Of a DNA stretch of 64,000 nucleotides, positions 11,658 through 22,545 are shown piece after piece. The notes under the pieces were generated by a model that worked only from the letters and a program-made list of their open reading frames with translations, made no database searches and was not told the origin of the DNA. The translations under genes were made by a program, and so were the position numbers. Source of the DNA: Glebionis coronaria (Eukaryota > Streptophyta > Magnoliopsida > Asterales > Asteraceae); assembly GCA_025667525.1 (NCBI GenBank), contig JANFOE010000050.1, forward strand, positions 372,001 through 436,000, read 5' to 3'. Within the stretch, counting starts at the first letter, position 1; each line of letters starts with the position of its first letter.

Positions 11658-13302
11658 TGATAGGTGTGAAAACACCCATCCTTTTACCACTTAATTCTGG
11701 CTAAAACGAGACCAAAACACGTATTTAATATCATTTGTTTGGAATTATGCGTGGTTTTTGTGTTTATTGTGTTTTCAGAGTCAACCGGATGAATAATGAA
11801 GAAAACATGGGATTGCACGGGTTTATTCAAGGAAAAAGACTCAAGACGAAGTCTATGGTTCAAGAGACGCAAAAGATTTGAAGTCATTGTGCCTATTTGA
11901 AGATTTATCGAAGAATAGAGCCAAAGATGAAAGATTCATATATGTCGAAGAACTCGAGTCTATTAAACAAAAGATTATAAGACGAGTTGGAATTATTCAC
12001 CGACACTTCTCAAAATCCAAAGTCGGAAACGTTTATTTAAAGATACGAGAAGACTAAAGAAGAAAGGAGAAAAGAAGCCCGATACCAAAGCCCATTTGCA
12101 AGCCCATACACACGCCTATATAAAGGCCCTTACTTCACAAATTTCACACACTTAGTCTTTTAGGTAGTTTTTAGTTTTAGAGAGAGAAAGTTTAGAACTT
12201 TCTCTCACTAGATTTCATCTTTTTCTCTTTCTTGATCAAAACATTTGTATTACTTTTCATTAATCAAGATCAAGTTTTTAGCTTTTAATCTTTAATCTCA
12301 TCCTTCCTTTCTTTTATTTTGATTGATTTTGGTACAAATCTCGTATGATCCGTGTTGTTCATCAATGATTTGTGCTTAAAAAGTTGATTACTTTTTATGT
12401 TTCCTTAAGTTTATGCATGAATAAGCTTTGAGACCCTTGTTCTTATTGGCTTATTTGTTGATTTTGCTTATTTACTTTTTAAAGTTTTTATGAAAAGTTC
12501 ATCTTTTTATTAATTCGATCTATAAGTTTGCTTATTAAAAGTTAGAAAAGTTGTTTTTAGTGCTTATTTGATCAGCTTATTTGTGGATTCGAGCTTGTTG
12601 GAGATTGGCTTATTCTATAGCTTATTTCCCTAGCTTAAAGTTTCGGATTAGCACCATTTTCGGAAAAGGTAACTCCCTTTTCCGAACTTGTATTCCGACC
12701 AAGCCACATCCCTCTTTCCGATCGTGAGATCGGAAAAGGGTTTAGTGCATTCCGACGGTGAGTAGCTTTTCCATATTCCGATTGTTGCCTTTCTCCTATA
12801 TTCCGATTGATTCACTTTCGAGTATTCCGATTGGGGACCCCTTTTCAACATTTTCCGATTGCATGCTTTTTGATTATTCCGATCACCATACTTTTCAACA
12901 TTCCGATCGTTCGATCGGAATACATTCTGATTACACCCATTTTTTGGTTATTCCGATTGAGTTGTTTAGCTATTCTCCGTTCTTACTTTCTTTTAGTAGT
13001 TTCCAATTAAGTTCTTATTTTTCACAAAGCTTTCCAAGTGTTAGTTTTTATTGAATGTCCATTTATTTTTCTAGTATAATCTTTAACATTTTTCAAACTT
13101 TTATTTTTAAGCTCGTCTTTTAGTTTAATCTTTTAAAGCTTTAAGTTTACTCTTCGACACTTAATTAATTGTTATTAGTTTAAAATAGATAAATAAACCA
13201 ACCTTTTTTATTTAACCAAGAACACATCATTCCACTTAGAACCGAGATCAATTCGAGAGGATACCGAGAGAATAATAAAACCCATACAAAACACAAATAT
13301 CA
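11658..13302 (+). repeat. ATH-B 3' LTR
   Basis: It spans 1645 bp from TGATAGGTG to AAATATCA, about 98.8% identical to 2217-3860 by eye, including the TTCCGAT array and its 10-bp-arm palindrome at 12900-12921. The right target duplication ATCGT follows at 13303-13307. Confidence 0.95.
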
Positions 13303-13307
13303 ATCGT
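13303..13307 (+). repeat. Target site duplication of ATH-B, right copy (ATCGT)
   Basis: This is an exact copy of 2212-2216. TEK-A gag resumes at the next base. Confidence 0.95.
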
Positions 13308-14300
13308 GCAAACCGAAACCCAGATCAAGGTGGAAATGTAGGAAGACAGCAAGCCCCGAGGGAGTGTACTTATGTTGGTTTTATGAAATGCGGTCCCACG
13401 CAGTTTTGTGGAACTGGCGGAGCCCTAGAACTCCGAACGTGGTTGGAGAAGATCGAAAGTACTTTTGAGATTAGCGGATGTTCAGAGGCAAATAAAGTCA
13501 AGTTTGCGACTGCCACTTTTCTTGATGACGCCTTAAGTTCGTGGAACAATCAAGTAGCCACTGTCGGATTAGCGGTAGCAAATGTGAGGACTTGGACTGC
13601 TACCAAGGCTCTCTTGACCAAAAAGTTTTGTCCCGAAGAGGAGTTGGGTCAACTAGAAGATGAGTTAAGGCATTTTTCTTTGAGGAACAATGACATTACC
13701 GCGTATACAAGGAGGTTTAATGAATTGAGCCTTTTATGTCCCGATGCCTTTGCTGATGATCACAAGAAAATGAAGAAATACATCAAGGGTTTGTCAAGCA
13801 ATATCAAGGGTGAGACAACTTCATCTAAGCCTGGGTCATTCGATGAAGTAGTCCAAATGGCTCACGCGCTAATGGATGTCAAACTGCAAGATAAGAAGGA
13901 CTTCATTGCCGAAGGGAACAAGAGAAAGTGGGAGGCAGCTCAGGGTAATCAATCCCAAGGTCAAAATCGTGGAGGAAACCGTAACAACCAAGGTCAGAAC
14001 CGCAACCAGCAGTTCAACCAGAGAAGAAATGATGGGATGAGAGCTGTCACTAACCCTAGAGGAACTAAGGTGAATCCCTATTGTGGTCGATGTAATTTGT
14101 ACCATGTAGGGAATTGCCCACCTGAGTGTGGCCAGTGCGGAAAAGCGGGTCATAGAATTGCAGATTGCCGAGCTAAAGGGGTGGCTACTAGGGCAAATGC
14201 CACGAAGGTGATGGTTTGCTTTGGGTGTGGAGAAAGAGGGCATAAGTAGGGGAACTGACCGAAGGCTGGAAATAGGCAAGGAGGAAATAATGCTGCTGAT
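13308..14300 (+). pseudogene. gag: TEK-A gag, main part
   Basis: The frame continues in phase from 2216. A Ty3-type gag core (WLEKIESTFEIS; LDDALSSWN; FNELSLLCPDAF; MKKYIKGL) spans about 13380-13800. Gln/Asn/Gly-rich basic sequence follows (about 13950-14030). Three Cys/His boxes come next: an atypical CGRC...H...C, a canonical CGQCGKAGHRIADC, and a third, CFGCGERGHK, cut by TAG at 14247-14249 and TGA at 14256-14258. The second of these stops replaces the last zinc-binding Cys. Gag would package the RNA. The N-terminal 26 codons lie beyond ATH-B at 2139-2216. Confidence 0.92.
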
Positions 14301-14669
14301 GTGTATCGAGTAGGGACTGCTGATAAACTACAAGGCCCTAATGTGGTTACCGGTACGTTTCTGCTTGACGTTTGTTATGCTAGTATATTGTTTGATTCTG
14401 GTTCCGACAAAAGCTTCACAGATATAAAATTTAGTCGTCATATCAATAGAGAACCGGTAATGCTAACGACTAATTATAACGTGGAATTAGCCGATGGGAA
14501 GATCGTTAGTACAAATTCTATACTAAAAGGGTGTACCTTGAAGTTAGGGAATTACGATTTTGATATCGACTTAATGCCCATAGAGCTAGGATCGTTCGAT
14601 GTGATCGTTGGAATGGATTAGCTGATGGCGCATAGTGCCGTGATCGTTTGTGGAGAAAGATTAGTTTAA
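14301..14669 (+). pseudogene. pro: TEK-A aspartic protease
   Basis: LLDVCYASILFDSGSDKSF holds the catalytic D-S-G (Leu/Phe-Asp-Ser-Gly). The domain ends in DVIVGMD followed by TAG at 14619-14621, where the family has Trp. TAA at 14667-14669 is the next stop, shortly before an IPLRN motif. It is in the same frame as gag and RT. Confidence 0.88.
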
Positions 14670-16200
14670 ATCCCGTTGAGGAATAGGGTTTTGACTGTGA
14701 AGGAAGATGAATGCACCTCTCGTTTGAAAGTGATATCTTGCTTGAAAATGATGAGGTATGTAGAAGATGGATGTGATGTGTTTTTGGCACAAGTTTCAAG
14801 TGATGGTGACTTAGAGGCAAAGTTAGAAGAGGTACCTGTAATTCGAGAATATCCGGATGTTTTTCCTGATGAGTTGCCGGGTTTACCGCCCACCCGTAAA
14901 GTCGAATTTCGAATCGATTTGATGCCGGGAACTGCACCAGTTGCTCGTGCACCCTATCGATTAACACCATCAGAGTTGAAGGAATTATCGGATCAATTGA
15001 AGGAGTTGATGGACAAGGGATTTATTCTACCGAGCTCATCACCATGGGGAGCGCCAGTGTTGTTTGTGAAGAAGAAAGATGGGTCGTTTCGGATGTGCAT
15101 CGACTATAGAGAGCTCAACAAGTTGACGGTTAAGAATCGGTATCCATTGCCGAGGATTGACGATTTGTTTGATTAATTGCAAGGTTCCTGTGTATACTCA
15201 AAGATCGACTTGAGATCAGGGTATCATCAACTGCGTGTGAGAGAGGAGGATATCCCTATAACTGCCTTTCGTACGCGGTATGGGCACTATGAATTTCGAG
15301 TGATGCCTTTTGGGCTAACAAACGCGCCTGCAGTATTCATGGACCTTATGAATCGAGTATGCAAGTCGTATCTAGATAAGTTCGTCATTGTATTCATCGA
15401 TGACATTCTTATTTAATCTAAGAGCAAGGAAGAGCACGAGAAGCATTTGAGGAAGATATTGGATCTGCTGAAGAAAGAGAAGATGTATGCGAAATTCTCA
15501 AAGTGTGAGTTTTGGTTAGAATCTGTGCAATTCCTTGGGCACGTAATTGATAGCAAAGGAGTTCACGTGGATCCTACCAAAGTCGAGGCAATCAAGGAAT
15601 GATCAGAACCGACAACGCCGACTGAAGTTTGACAATTCCTTAGTTTAGCTGGGTATTATCGGAGATTCATTGAAGGATTTCCGTTGATTGCGAAGCCATT
15701 GACAAAGCTTTCAGAGAAGAATCGGGTGTATGAATGGGGAGATGATGAAGAACTCGCTTTCAAAACACTTAAGGACATGTTGTGTTCTGCTCCGATATTG
15801 TCATTGCCAGAAGGAATCGAAGACTTCATGGTGTATTGTGACGCGTCTCATACGGGTTATGGAGCTGTGTTGATGCAGCGTTAGAAGGTGATTGCTTACG
15901 CGTCGAGACAATTGAGGAAGAATGAAGAAAACTACACTACGCATGATTTGGAATTGGGAGCTGTAGTTTTTGCGCTTAAGTTGTGGAGACACTACCTGTA
16001 TGGGATGAAGTGTGTTGTATTCACTGACCACAAGAGTTTGCAGTACATTTTAGACCAAAAGGAGTTGAATATGAGACAAAGGTGATGGGTGGAACTACTG
16101 AGTGACTATGACTGCGAGATTCGCTACCATCCTGGCAAGGCGAACGTTGTAGCGGATGCACTTAGTAGGAAGGATAGAGAGAAACCTTTGAGAGTCAGAG
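14670..16200 (+). pseudogene. pol: TEK-A reverse transcriptase and RNase H
   Basis: RT starts around [20 protein letters not shown]. It includes [38 protein letters not shown] and the active site F-I-D-D at 15393-15404. RNase H includes [27 protein letters not shown] and [13 protein letters not shown]. Six stops interrupt it without changing frame: 15174, 15414, 15600, 15630, 15882 and 16083 (first bases). Most sit at residues that are fixed in relatives: Gln after DDLFD, Tyr after FIDDILI, Trp and Arg in the connection. The frame is otherwise open and full length. Confidence 0.93.
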
Positions 16201-17687
16201 CATTAGTGATGACTGAGGGTGTTGATTTAACCGAAACAATATTGAAGGCTCAAGAGAAGGGATTAATGAAAGAGAATGTTGGTGCTGAGAATCTGGGGAG
16301 ACTGTTGAAACCTCTTTTTGTGGTTAGGTCAGACGGGCTGAGATATTTCAAGAATCAGATTTGGTTACCGTTTTGTCCATCCGAGGAAGGAATGCCTGGA
16401 GTACGAGATTTGGTTATGAACGAATCTCATAAGTCGAAGTACTCGATACATCCTGGAACGGACAAGATGTATCATGATCTGAAGAAAGTCTACTAGTGGC
16501 CGAATATGAAGGCGGAGATTGCTCGTTACGTTAGTAAGTGTTTGACTTGTGCGAAGGTTAAAGCCGAACATAAGAAACCGTCTGGGCTGTTGGTACAACC
16601 AGAGATCCCAAAGTGGAAATGGGAGAGAATCGCTATGGATTTCGTGACGGGTTTACCTAGAACTCCTAGTGAATGTGATATGATTTGGGTAATAGTGGAT
16701 AGATTGACGAAATCTGCTCACTTCTTACCTATGAAGAAGACGGACAGCATGGAGAAACTTGTCAGTGTGTATGTGAAGGAGATTGTTTGCAGACATGGTG
16801 TACCTTTATCGATCATTTCGGATCGCGATAGTAGGTTTACTTCGGAATTTTGGAAATCACTTCAACGTGCGATGGGCACTGAATTGAGTTTGAGCACGGC
16901 CTATCACCCTGAGACTGATGGCCAAAGCGAACGAACTATTCAGACGATGGAAGACATGCTCCGAGCATGCGTGATTGATTTTGGAAGAAGTTAGGAACGC
17001 CACTTACCTTTAGTGGAGTTTTCGTATAATAATAGTTATCATGTGAGCATCAAGGCTGCACCATTCGAAGCGTTGTATAGAAGGAAGTGTAGATCACCTG
17101 TGTGTTGGAGTGAAGTAGGAGAGAGTCAGTTGACTGGACCCGAAATGGTTTTGGAGACGACATAGAAGATTGTGCAAATTAAGAACCAGTTACTTGCTAC
17201 AAGAAGCCGACAGAAGAGTTATGACGATAACAGAAGGAAACCATTGGAATTTAAGGTCGGAGACATGGTTATGCTTAAGGTTTCTCTGTGGAAGGGTGTG
17301 ATTCGTTTTGGGAAGAAAGGAAAATTGAGTCCGAGGTATATTGGACCATTCAAGATTGTTAATCGAATTGGACCGGTAGCGTATAAGTTAGAATTGCCGA
17401 ATGAGCTTAGTGCTATTCACGACACGTTTCACGTATCAAATCTGAAGAAGAGTTTGGCGGATAAGGAATTGGTGATGCCTTTGGACGAGATTCAGCTGGA
17501 CGATAAAATGCATTTCGTGGAAGAACCCGTGGAAATTATGGACCGAGAGGTTAAGAGGCTGAAGCATAGTAGAATTCCCATTGTGAAGGTTCGATGGAAT
17601 TCTAGGCGTGGACCGGAATACACTTGGGAACGTGAGGACTTTTTCAAGGAGAGGTATCCTCATCTGTTCCAGCGGCACGAAATGTGA
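16201..17687 (+). pseudogene. pol: TEK-A integrase with C-terminal chromodomain
   Basis: The zinc-binding region (IHPGTDKMYHDLKKVY ... [11 protein letters not shown]) is broken by TAG at 16494-16496 in place of a Trp. The catalytic core has [18 protein letters not shown] and [14 protein letters not shown] at 16992 (Trp) and 17163 follow. The GPY/F region ([20 protein letters not shown]) is intact. It is followed by [10 protein letters not shown] and a chromodomain at about 17530-17670 ([35 protein letters not shown]). Chromodomains of this lineage bind histone marks and steer insertion into heterochromatin, which fits the repeat-rich setting. The final stop is TGA at 17685-17687. Confidence 0.93.
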
Positions 17688-17710
17688 GTATAAGAAGAGG
17701 CGAGCGCCGG

Positions 17711-17740
17711 GACGTCGCTCTCTTTAAGGAGGGGTGGATG
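17711..17740 (+). promoter_or_regulatory. TEK-A pre-PPT motif and polypurine tract
   Basis: GACGTCGCTCTCTT is followed by AAGGAGGGGTGGATG, which abuts the LTR. TEK-E has the same pair (GACGTCGCTCTCTT then TTAGGAGGG) on the minus strand at 38472-38500. Confidence 0.85.
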
Positions 17741-20375
17741 TGATACCCAGAAATCGAGGTCACTTACTTACCCTAAATTACGCTTATTTTTGAAATTTTT
17801 AAGAAATTTTATTTACTATATATTCTATCGTTTTGGTTGAAACTAATATTTGAGGTCGTAATCTTGACGATTGACGATTTAAGAAGAACGATGACGACTA
17901 CGATCCCGATGGATGCCCAAATTTCTACGTTTATTGTCGTTTTATCGATATTATAATTTTTCGAGGATTTTACTTTCGGTTCGTGTTAAGTCGAGTCGAG
18001 TGCGTTTTATTGCTTTCCGGGTGCATTTAAATTATCCTAAAAGTATTCCTGGAGTGTTCGGGATGACCCCCGACTCCCGCAAAATTTTCCAAGTCGACTG
18101 GTGAATCATTCCCGCAAACCTTTGAGGTCGTTTTCATTCAAGGCCAAAAGAATGCCATTATTGCACCTAAGGGCCTCAAATGGTTACAAAGTGGAAACAT
18201 AACACACACACAACACAAACACACTAAAAATTTTCTTCACTCTCTCTCTTTTCTCTCTTTAGGCCGACGGCCAAACACCACCATACCACCACCAATTTTT
18301 TTTTTCTAGCTTGTTTTAATTAAAACCAAGGTTATACCACATCTAGTTTAATCATTCCAAGTGTTTTGATATGCTTTAATCCAACATGCATTCATAAAAA
18401 TTTTCAAGAATCAAATGGGTTTTTCAAAAATTTGTTTTGATGTTAATTGAGTTCATGCATGTTTAATTGGGGTATAGTAGATGGATAATCACCCAACAAA
18501 CCAACCAAAATCAATTTGGTTGGGGTGTTTTGATCACCCACACCCCACGGCCAAATGGGGGTGTTTGGTGGATCATGGTGTTTGATGTTTTACTTATGGG
18601 TTTTGTGTTTAATTCATGTTTTTAGATGTTTTAGAATGGGTAAACCTCATTGCATGTTTGATTTGGTAAATGGGTCTTAGGATGGATTTGGTATTTTAGG
18701 GGTTAAGGACTGATTAGGATGGTTAGTCATGATTAGGAGTGATTAAGTTGAGGTTAGGTGTCGATAAAATAGTTTGGAAACGAGTGTTGGGTTAATTTTG
18801 AGACGGGTAAATTTAGGCAGACTGTTTAGGCTTGTTTTCATAAATTTGATTTTGTAAACAGGTCATGGGACTAGGATATAGTTGTAGAGCGTCTTCTTAG
18901 CTTCGATTTGGTATAAGATAGAGCTTACGACTCTTAACGAGTCAAAAGTTATGATGTTTTGAAATTACGTGTACCGGGAGATGAGAACCTACATAATCCG
19001 AAATTATGTTTGGTTTTGAGTCAAATCCCGGGGACCATAGATATAGTTTGTTAATTGATTAAAGGTTGATTTTTGGTCTTAAACCTGCATTTGTGAGTCT
19101 ATTATTATACTTAGGTGTCAAATGGGTCAATGGTATACTTTAAATGGGTCAAATAAGTCCAACATGGTCAATGTGCAAAATCAGTCCGAAAAACATAGGT
19201 TTAGTAATGTGTTGAGTAACGGGTCGTAAAAGTGAAAACTTTTAATGGGATTAAAAATGGGTTTTCTAAAGGTCTTAAGGTATTTTTTAGAATTTTCCCA
19301 AATTTTATTAAAAGGTTTAAGTCTAGTAAAACAGCCCATACTTTTGGTAAGTATCGGCGAAAAACGTGAAAAAGGGTAATAACGTTAATAACGTAGATGA
19401 ATAGTATAAAACTAGTAACAATTATTCTTTTGGTTTTGGCGTGAGTTTATAATTATCACAATTGACTAATATTATATATTATACAGTACTTAAAGTTTAT
19501 AAATGAGATTTACTCATTACGCGTTATTATTTGTTAGGTGTTGAAATCCCCGGGCATCCTCATCATCGTCAGTAATCGTCACTCGAAATCGTCGACTACT
19601 CTATATACATAAGGTGTGAATTTGTAGCCTCGCTTACTATTGTTTTAAATTGTTTTACCCGCGAGGGAAATGCATGCTAGTTTTCTAAAATGAACATATG
19701 TCATGAATGATTATTGGACCCGAATGTTGCCTTAAATTGTGTTGAGTACCTAGTTACAAAAGACCCTATATTCATGAACTATAAACTATTGTTTAATCCT
19801 AGTGTGGATAGGAAATACCCGCTTATACAATTGATAGTACTATGGGGTTGACGACCCTATCCGATACGAGGGCTAGTACGTTGAGTACCCCCTGTGGACG
19901 GATAGCTTTTGATCGACAATTTTATGAATGATCGTGAATGATTTTTATAACACATATGTTCAAAATGAGATTATAAAACCTATGAATTCCACTCAACATT
20001 ATTTGTTGACCCAATTTAGCATGTGTTTCAGGTAACCGATGAAGTATAGCATGGAGCATGCATTGGATGGGAGTTGTGTGTGGCTTGGCGTCTCCTTGTT
20101 TTTCCACCCATATTTAACTTGAACATTTTTAATTTTCTGTCATGTTAACAAAATTGTGTCTTTTGGGGTTGAGATTCGTGGGGACCGAAACGCTAACTCT
20201 GTGTTGTATCATTTTGGGTTTGGAAAACCGTAGACATGTATGTTTTTAACAATTCTTAATTTATGTTAAAACTTTTACGTCTCTTTGAGTCGTTTGATAT
20301 ATCTTGTGTGCGATGATAACTTCTTAGCACCCAAATGTTGTAGTTCCGCTGCGCATAGCATTTGTGGGGGTGTTA
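17741..20375 (+). repeat. TEK-A 3' LTR
   Basis: It spans 2635 bp, starts TGATACCC (possibly two bases earlier as TGTGATACCC) and ends GGGGGTGTTA. It contains a CTCTCT-rich stretch at about 18235-18265 next to AGGCCGACGGCC, a conserved feature also seen in TEK-H. It truncates NAC-C. The flanking duplication cannot be checked because the left end is outside. Confidence 0.92.
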
Positions 20376-20382
20376 AATTTTC

Positions 20383-20610
20383 CGACACTAAGCTAAATGT
20401 CGAGACCTAATATTTAGCTAGGACCAATCTACACAACGTTGCCTACTTCACAATTTAACGACAGAAGGCTAGATGTCGAGTTCTAATCTTAAGGTAGAAC
20501 CAATCTTCACGACGTTGCCTACTTCACCATTTTACGACACAAGGCAAGATGTCGAGTTCTAATCCAAAGCTAGAACCAATCTTCACGACTATTCACTTTG
20601 AAGCTAAGTG
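20383..20610 (-). repeat. Three 77-bp tandem repeats in the NAC-C LTR
   Basis: The unit runs CGACAC-AAGGCTAGATGTCG through to CTTCACCATTTTA and is repeated about three times with some divergence. The same array occurs in the other LTR at about 28436-28650. Nearby GTGAGAACT and AATCCAAGTATTC sub-repeats continue to about 20880. Confidence 0.8.
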
Positions 20611-21164
20611 AGAACTTCACACAACACAACTACTAATCACTTTCAAGTTTAGTGAGAACTCACAAGACACAACCACATCATTTTATAGTTTAGTGAGAAC
20701 TACTAATCAAATTTATTACAACTCAACTAGACTTATCCAAGTACACAAATGTAACTTGGATTTACACAACACAAATCCAAGCAAACACATATGCAATGGA
20801 TGTACACAACAAATCCAAGTATTCATAAATAAATTGGATGAACACAACTAATCCAAGTATTCATAAATACAATGGATTAACCTAAAACAAAAAGGGTATC
20901 ATGATGAATATGACTAGCTCATAGATTCATCTTTATCACAACACTAGTGAGTGAGTGATCTTCTCATTGGACAAGGTAAAGGAGGGGATCAAGAGGATAA
21001 TCATATGTAAACATCCTTAACACTTTAAGTGATCCTTTACTAATGATCATACTATAGAAAATAGAAAGGGGGCTGAGAAAAACGTCCAAGAGGCTTGTTG
21101 GAAAATGAGATTTGACCCACTATTTAAAGGAGACAAAGTATAACGGATATATAACGGCTATCTG

Positions 21165-21235
21165 GGCGTGGTACCTTATCTAGCCCGACAGTTCCATATC
21201 GCTAAGGAACCGCGTAGCTACTTATGGTACCGCCA
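21165..21235 (-). other. Palindromic GCGGTACC module, NAC-C 3' LTR copy
   Basis: GTGGTACCTTATC ... AAGGAACCGCG ... GGTACCGCCACTAGAG is one of five related modules in NAC-C (others 23371-23443, 24749-24823, 26852-26915, 29208-29285). All carry reiterated GCGGTTCC/GGAACCGC blocks and end in a CCAxxAGAGG-like tail. Confidence 0.75.
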
Positions 21236-21548
21236 CTAGAGTACGCTCCGTTTTTTGTATTTTAGAGGGGTAGGAATATCTGAGGTATTTGAAGCCTTCA
21301 AAGGATATTCTAATAGCATTTGGAATATGCCATTTTCAAATTTTCATTTTCCATTTTAATAAAACATTTTCTAAAAAAGAAAGTTTATTAAAAAGTCTTT
21401 TGTCATATTAACAAAAGTGATTTTTAAGGATAATCATTTTGATGATCACTAAGTATGATTAAGAAAGGTTAGTGATATGATTATTACCTTGATGATAGTG
21501 TTAGTTAAATAATTCGTTTTGTGTTTTATACTAAATGTGTTGTATAGT

Positions 21549-21777
21549 TTGTTTTTTTTTTTTGGTAACCGTGATTTCCGACTCATTGGCCGACTAATCC
21601 ACGGGGTTTTAGCCCACCGCCACACAGACTCAAACCAGGTAAAGCCCTCCCTTTTCAGGAGGTTGGCGTGGCCACTTCAAGGTTGTTTGCACCTAGTGGG
21701 AATTGAACTTTAGACCTCACACACTTTGGAGTGATAGCCACAAATCTTTTTGCCACTAGACCACCCTTGAGTGGTTG
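21549..21777 (-). mobile_element. tRNA-derived SINE in the NAC-C LTR
   Basis: Read on the minus strand it begins CTCAAGGGTGGTCTAGTGGC (polymerase III A box). It has AGTTCAATTCC about 50 bp later (B box) and ends in a run of about 13 A. It resembles the Au-type plant SINEs. The other LTR (around 29565) lacks it and gives the empty site, so it jumped in after NAC-C inserted. Confidence 0.85.
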
Positions 21778-21840
21778 TGTTCAAAACTAAGAAAGATTAG
21801 TTAACACTAATAATGTTTTTAGGCATTACTTGCATTAATA

Positions 21841-22021
21841 ATCTCCCCCTTTTTGATTACGACAAACGATAAACTCATTTACATAGAAACACAAAATATC
21901 GAATTATTAACGAGTTTATCACTATCATTTCTCCCCCTTTGTCGTAGCAAAAAGGTTAGCACAAGTCTTCGAAGAACATCGAACTTTGCTAGTAGCTCCC
22001 CCTTGGTGGTTGCTCCCCCTT
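21841..22021 (-). promoter_or_regulatory. Cluster of four polypurine tracts before the NAC-C 3' LTR
   Basis: On the minus strand, AAAAAGGGGGAGAT (21841-21855) abuts the LTR. Further copies of AAGGGGGAG lie at 21931-21940, 21996-22004 and 22013-22021. Repeated PPTs are a known Sirevirus trait. Confidence 0.8.
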
Positions 22022-22545
22022 GCTTGGGGCACCAAGTTTGTGATCTAAGGTGACATGCTACACAAAGGTTAGTAGAAAGGAAAGAAGCACCAATGTATAT
22101 ATGATCACTACCTACTAAGTAACTTGAGAGGGAGAGAGAGAAGAAATCTCAAATTAGAAGCAAGTATTTTGCTAAGGTTGTCCAAAAAGGTAATTGACAA
22201 AATCAAACTTCAATCCAATGAAGATGATAAGCTTGTCAAGGGTTTAAAGTTTAGAATTGATGGAATCACCCATAAGCAATTGTAAAAGTTAACCATGATC
22301 AACTCAAAATAGAACTAAGGAAATAACACACAAACAACACAAAGGTTACATAAAAGAGAAGACATAACAAGGTAGATAGTCATACACACAATATGAGTAT
22401 CTAAAGCAAAAAAAAATAAAAAAATATGGAAAATAAACCACTAACCATAAGCTATTCTAATAGTGATAATTTTCCAAGATTGCTTAAAAAAATAAAAGAC
22501 TCTAAAACAACTAAAGTAATAAAAACTCCAAGAGTAGTTAGTCCT
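22022..22545 (-). other. NAC-C 3' untranslated stretch
   Basis: AT-rich with no ORF. I see nothing beyond short A-runs and a GAGA run near 22130. Confidence 0.6.

Larger units (their letters stand above)
2217..13302 (+). mobile_element. ATH-B: full-length Athila-type Ty3/gypsy element nested in TEK-A gag
   Basis: The element is 11.1 kb with LTRs of 1644 and 1645 bp that differ at about 20 positions by eye (1.2%), so it is the youngest insertion in the nest. It has a tRNA-Asp primer site, one long gag-pol frame, a 1.9-kb non-coding 3' region and a polypurine tract. The tRNA-Asp primer, the DLGAS protease and the long low-complexity gag are Athila traits. The polyprotein is broken by three stops and one frameshift. 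There is no chromodomain. Confidence 0.95.
1..20375 (+). mobile_element. TEK-A: Tekay/Del-type Ty3/gypsy chromovirus, 5' end cut by window edge
   Basis: Only the last 350 bp of the 5' LTR are inside the window; they match the end of the 3' LTR (17741-20375) with about 7 differences by eye (2%). The order is LTR end, initiator-Met primer site, leader intron, accessory ORF, gag, protease, RT, RNase H, integrase, chromodomain, polypurine tract, LTR. That order and the C-terminal chromodomain are those of Tekay chromoviruses. The gag gene is split by ATH-B (2217-13302). The polyprotein keeps one reading frame but has 13 internal stops, so it is not autonomous. It interrupts the NAC-C LTR at 20376. 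Confidence 0.9.
20376..21840 (-). repeat. NAC-C 3' LTR, truncated by TEK-A and containing a SINE
   Basis: It aligns with 28430-29630 at about 97% by eye. The remaining 360 bp (equivalent to 28068-28430) must lie left of TEK-A, outside the window. It holds the SINE insertion at 21549-21777. Confidence 0.9.
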
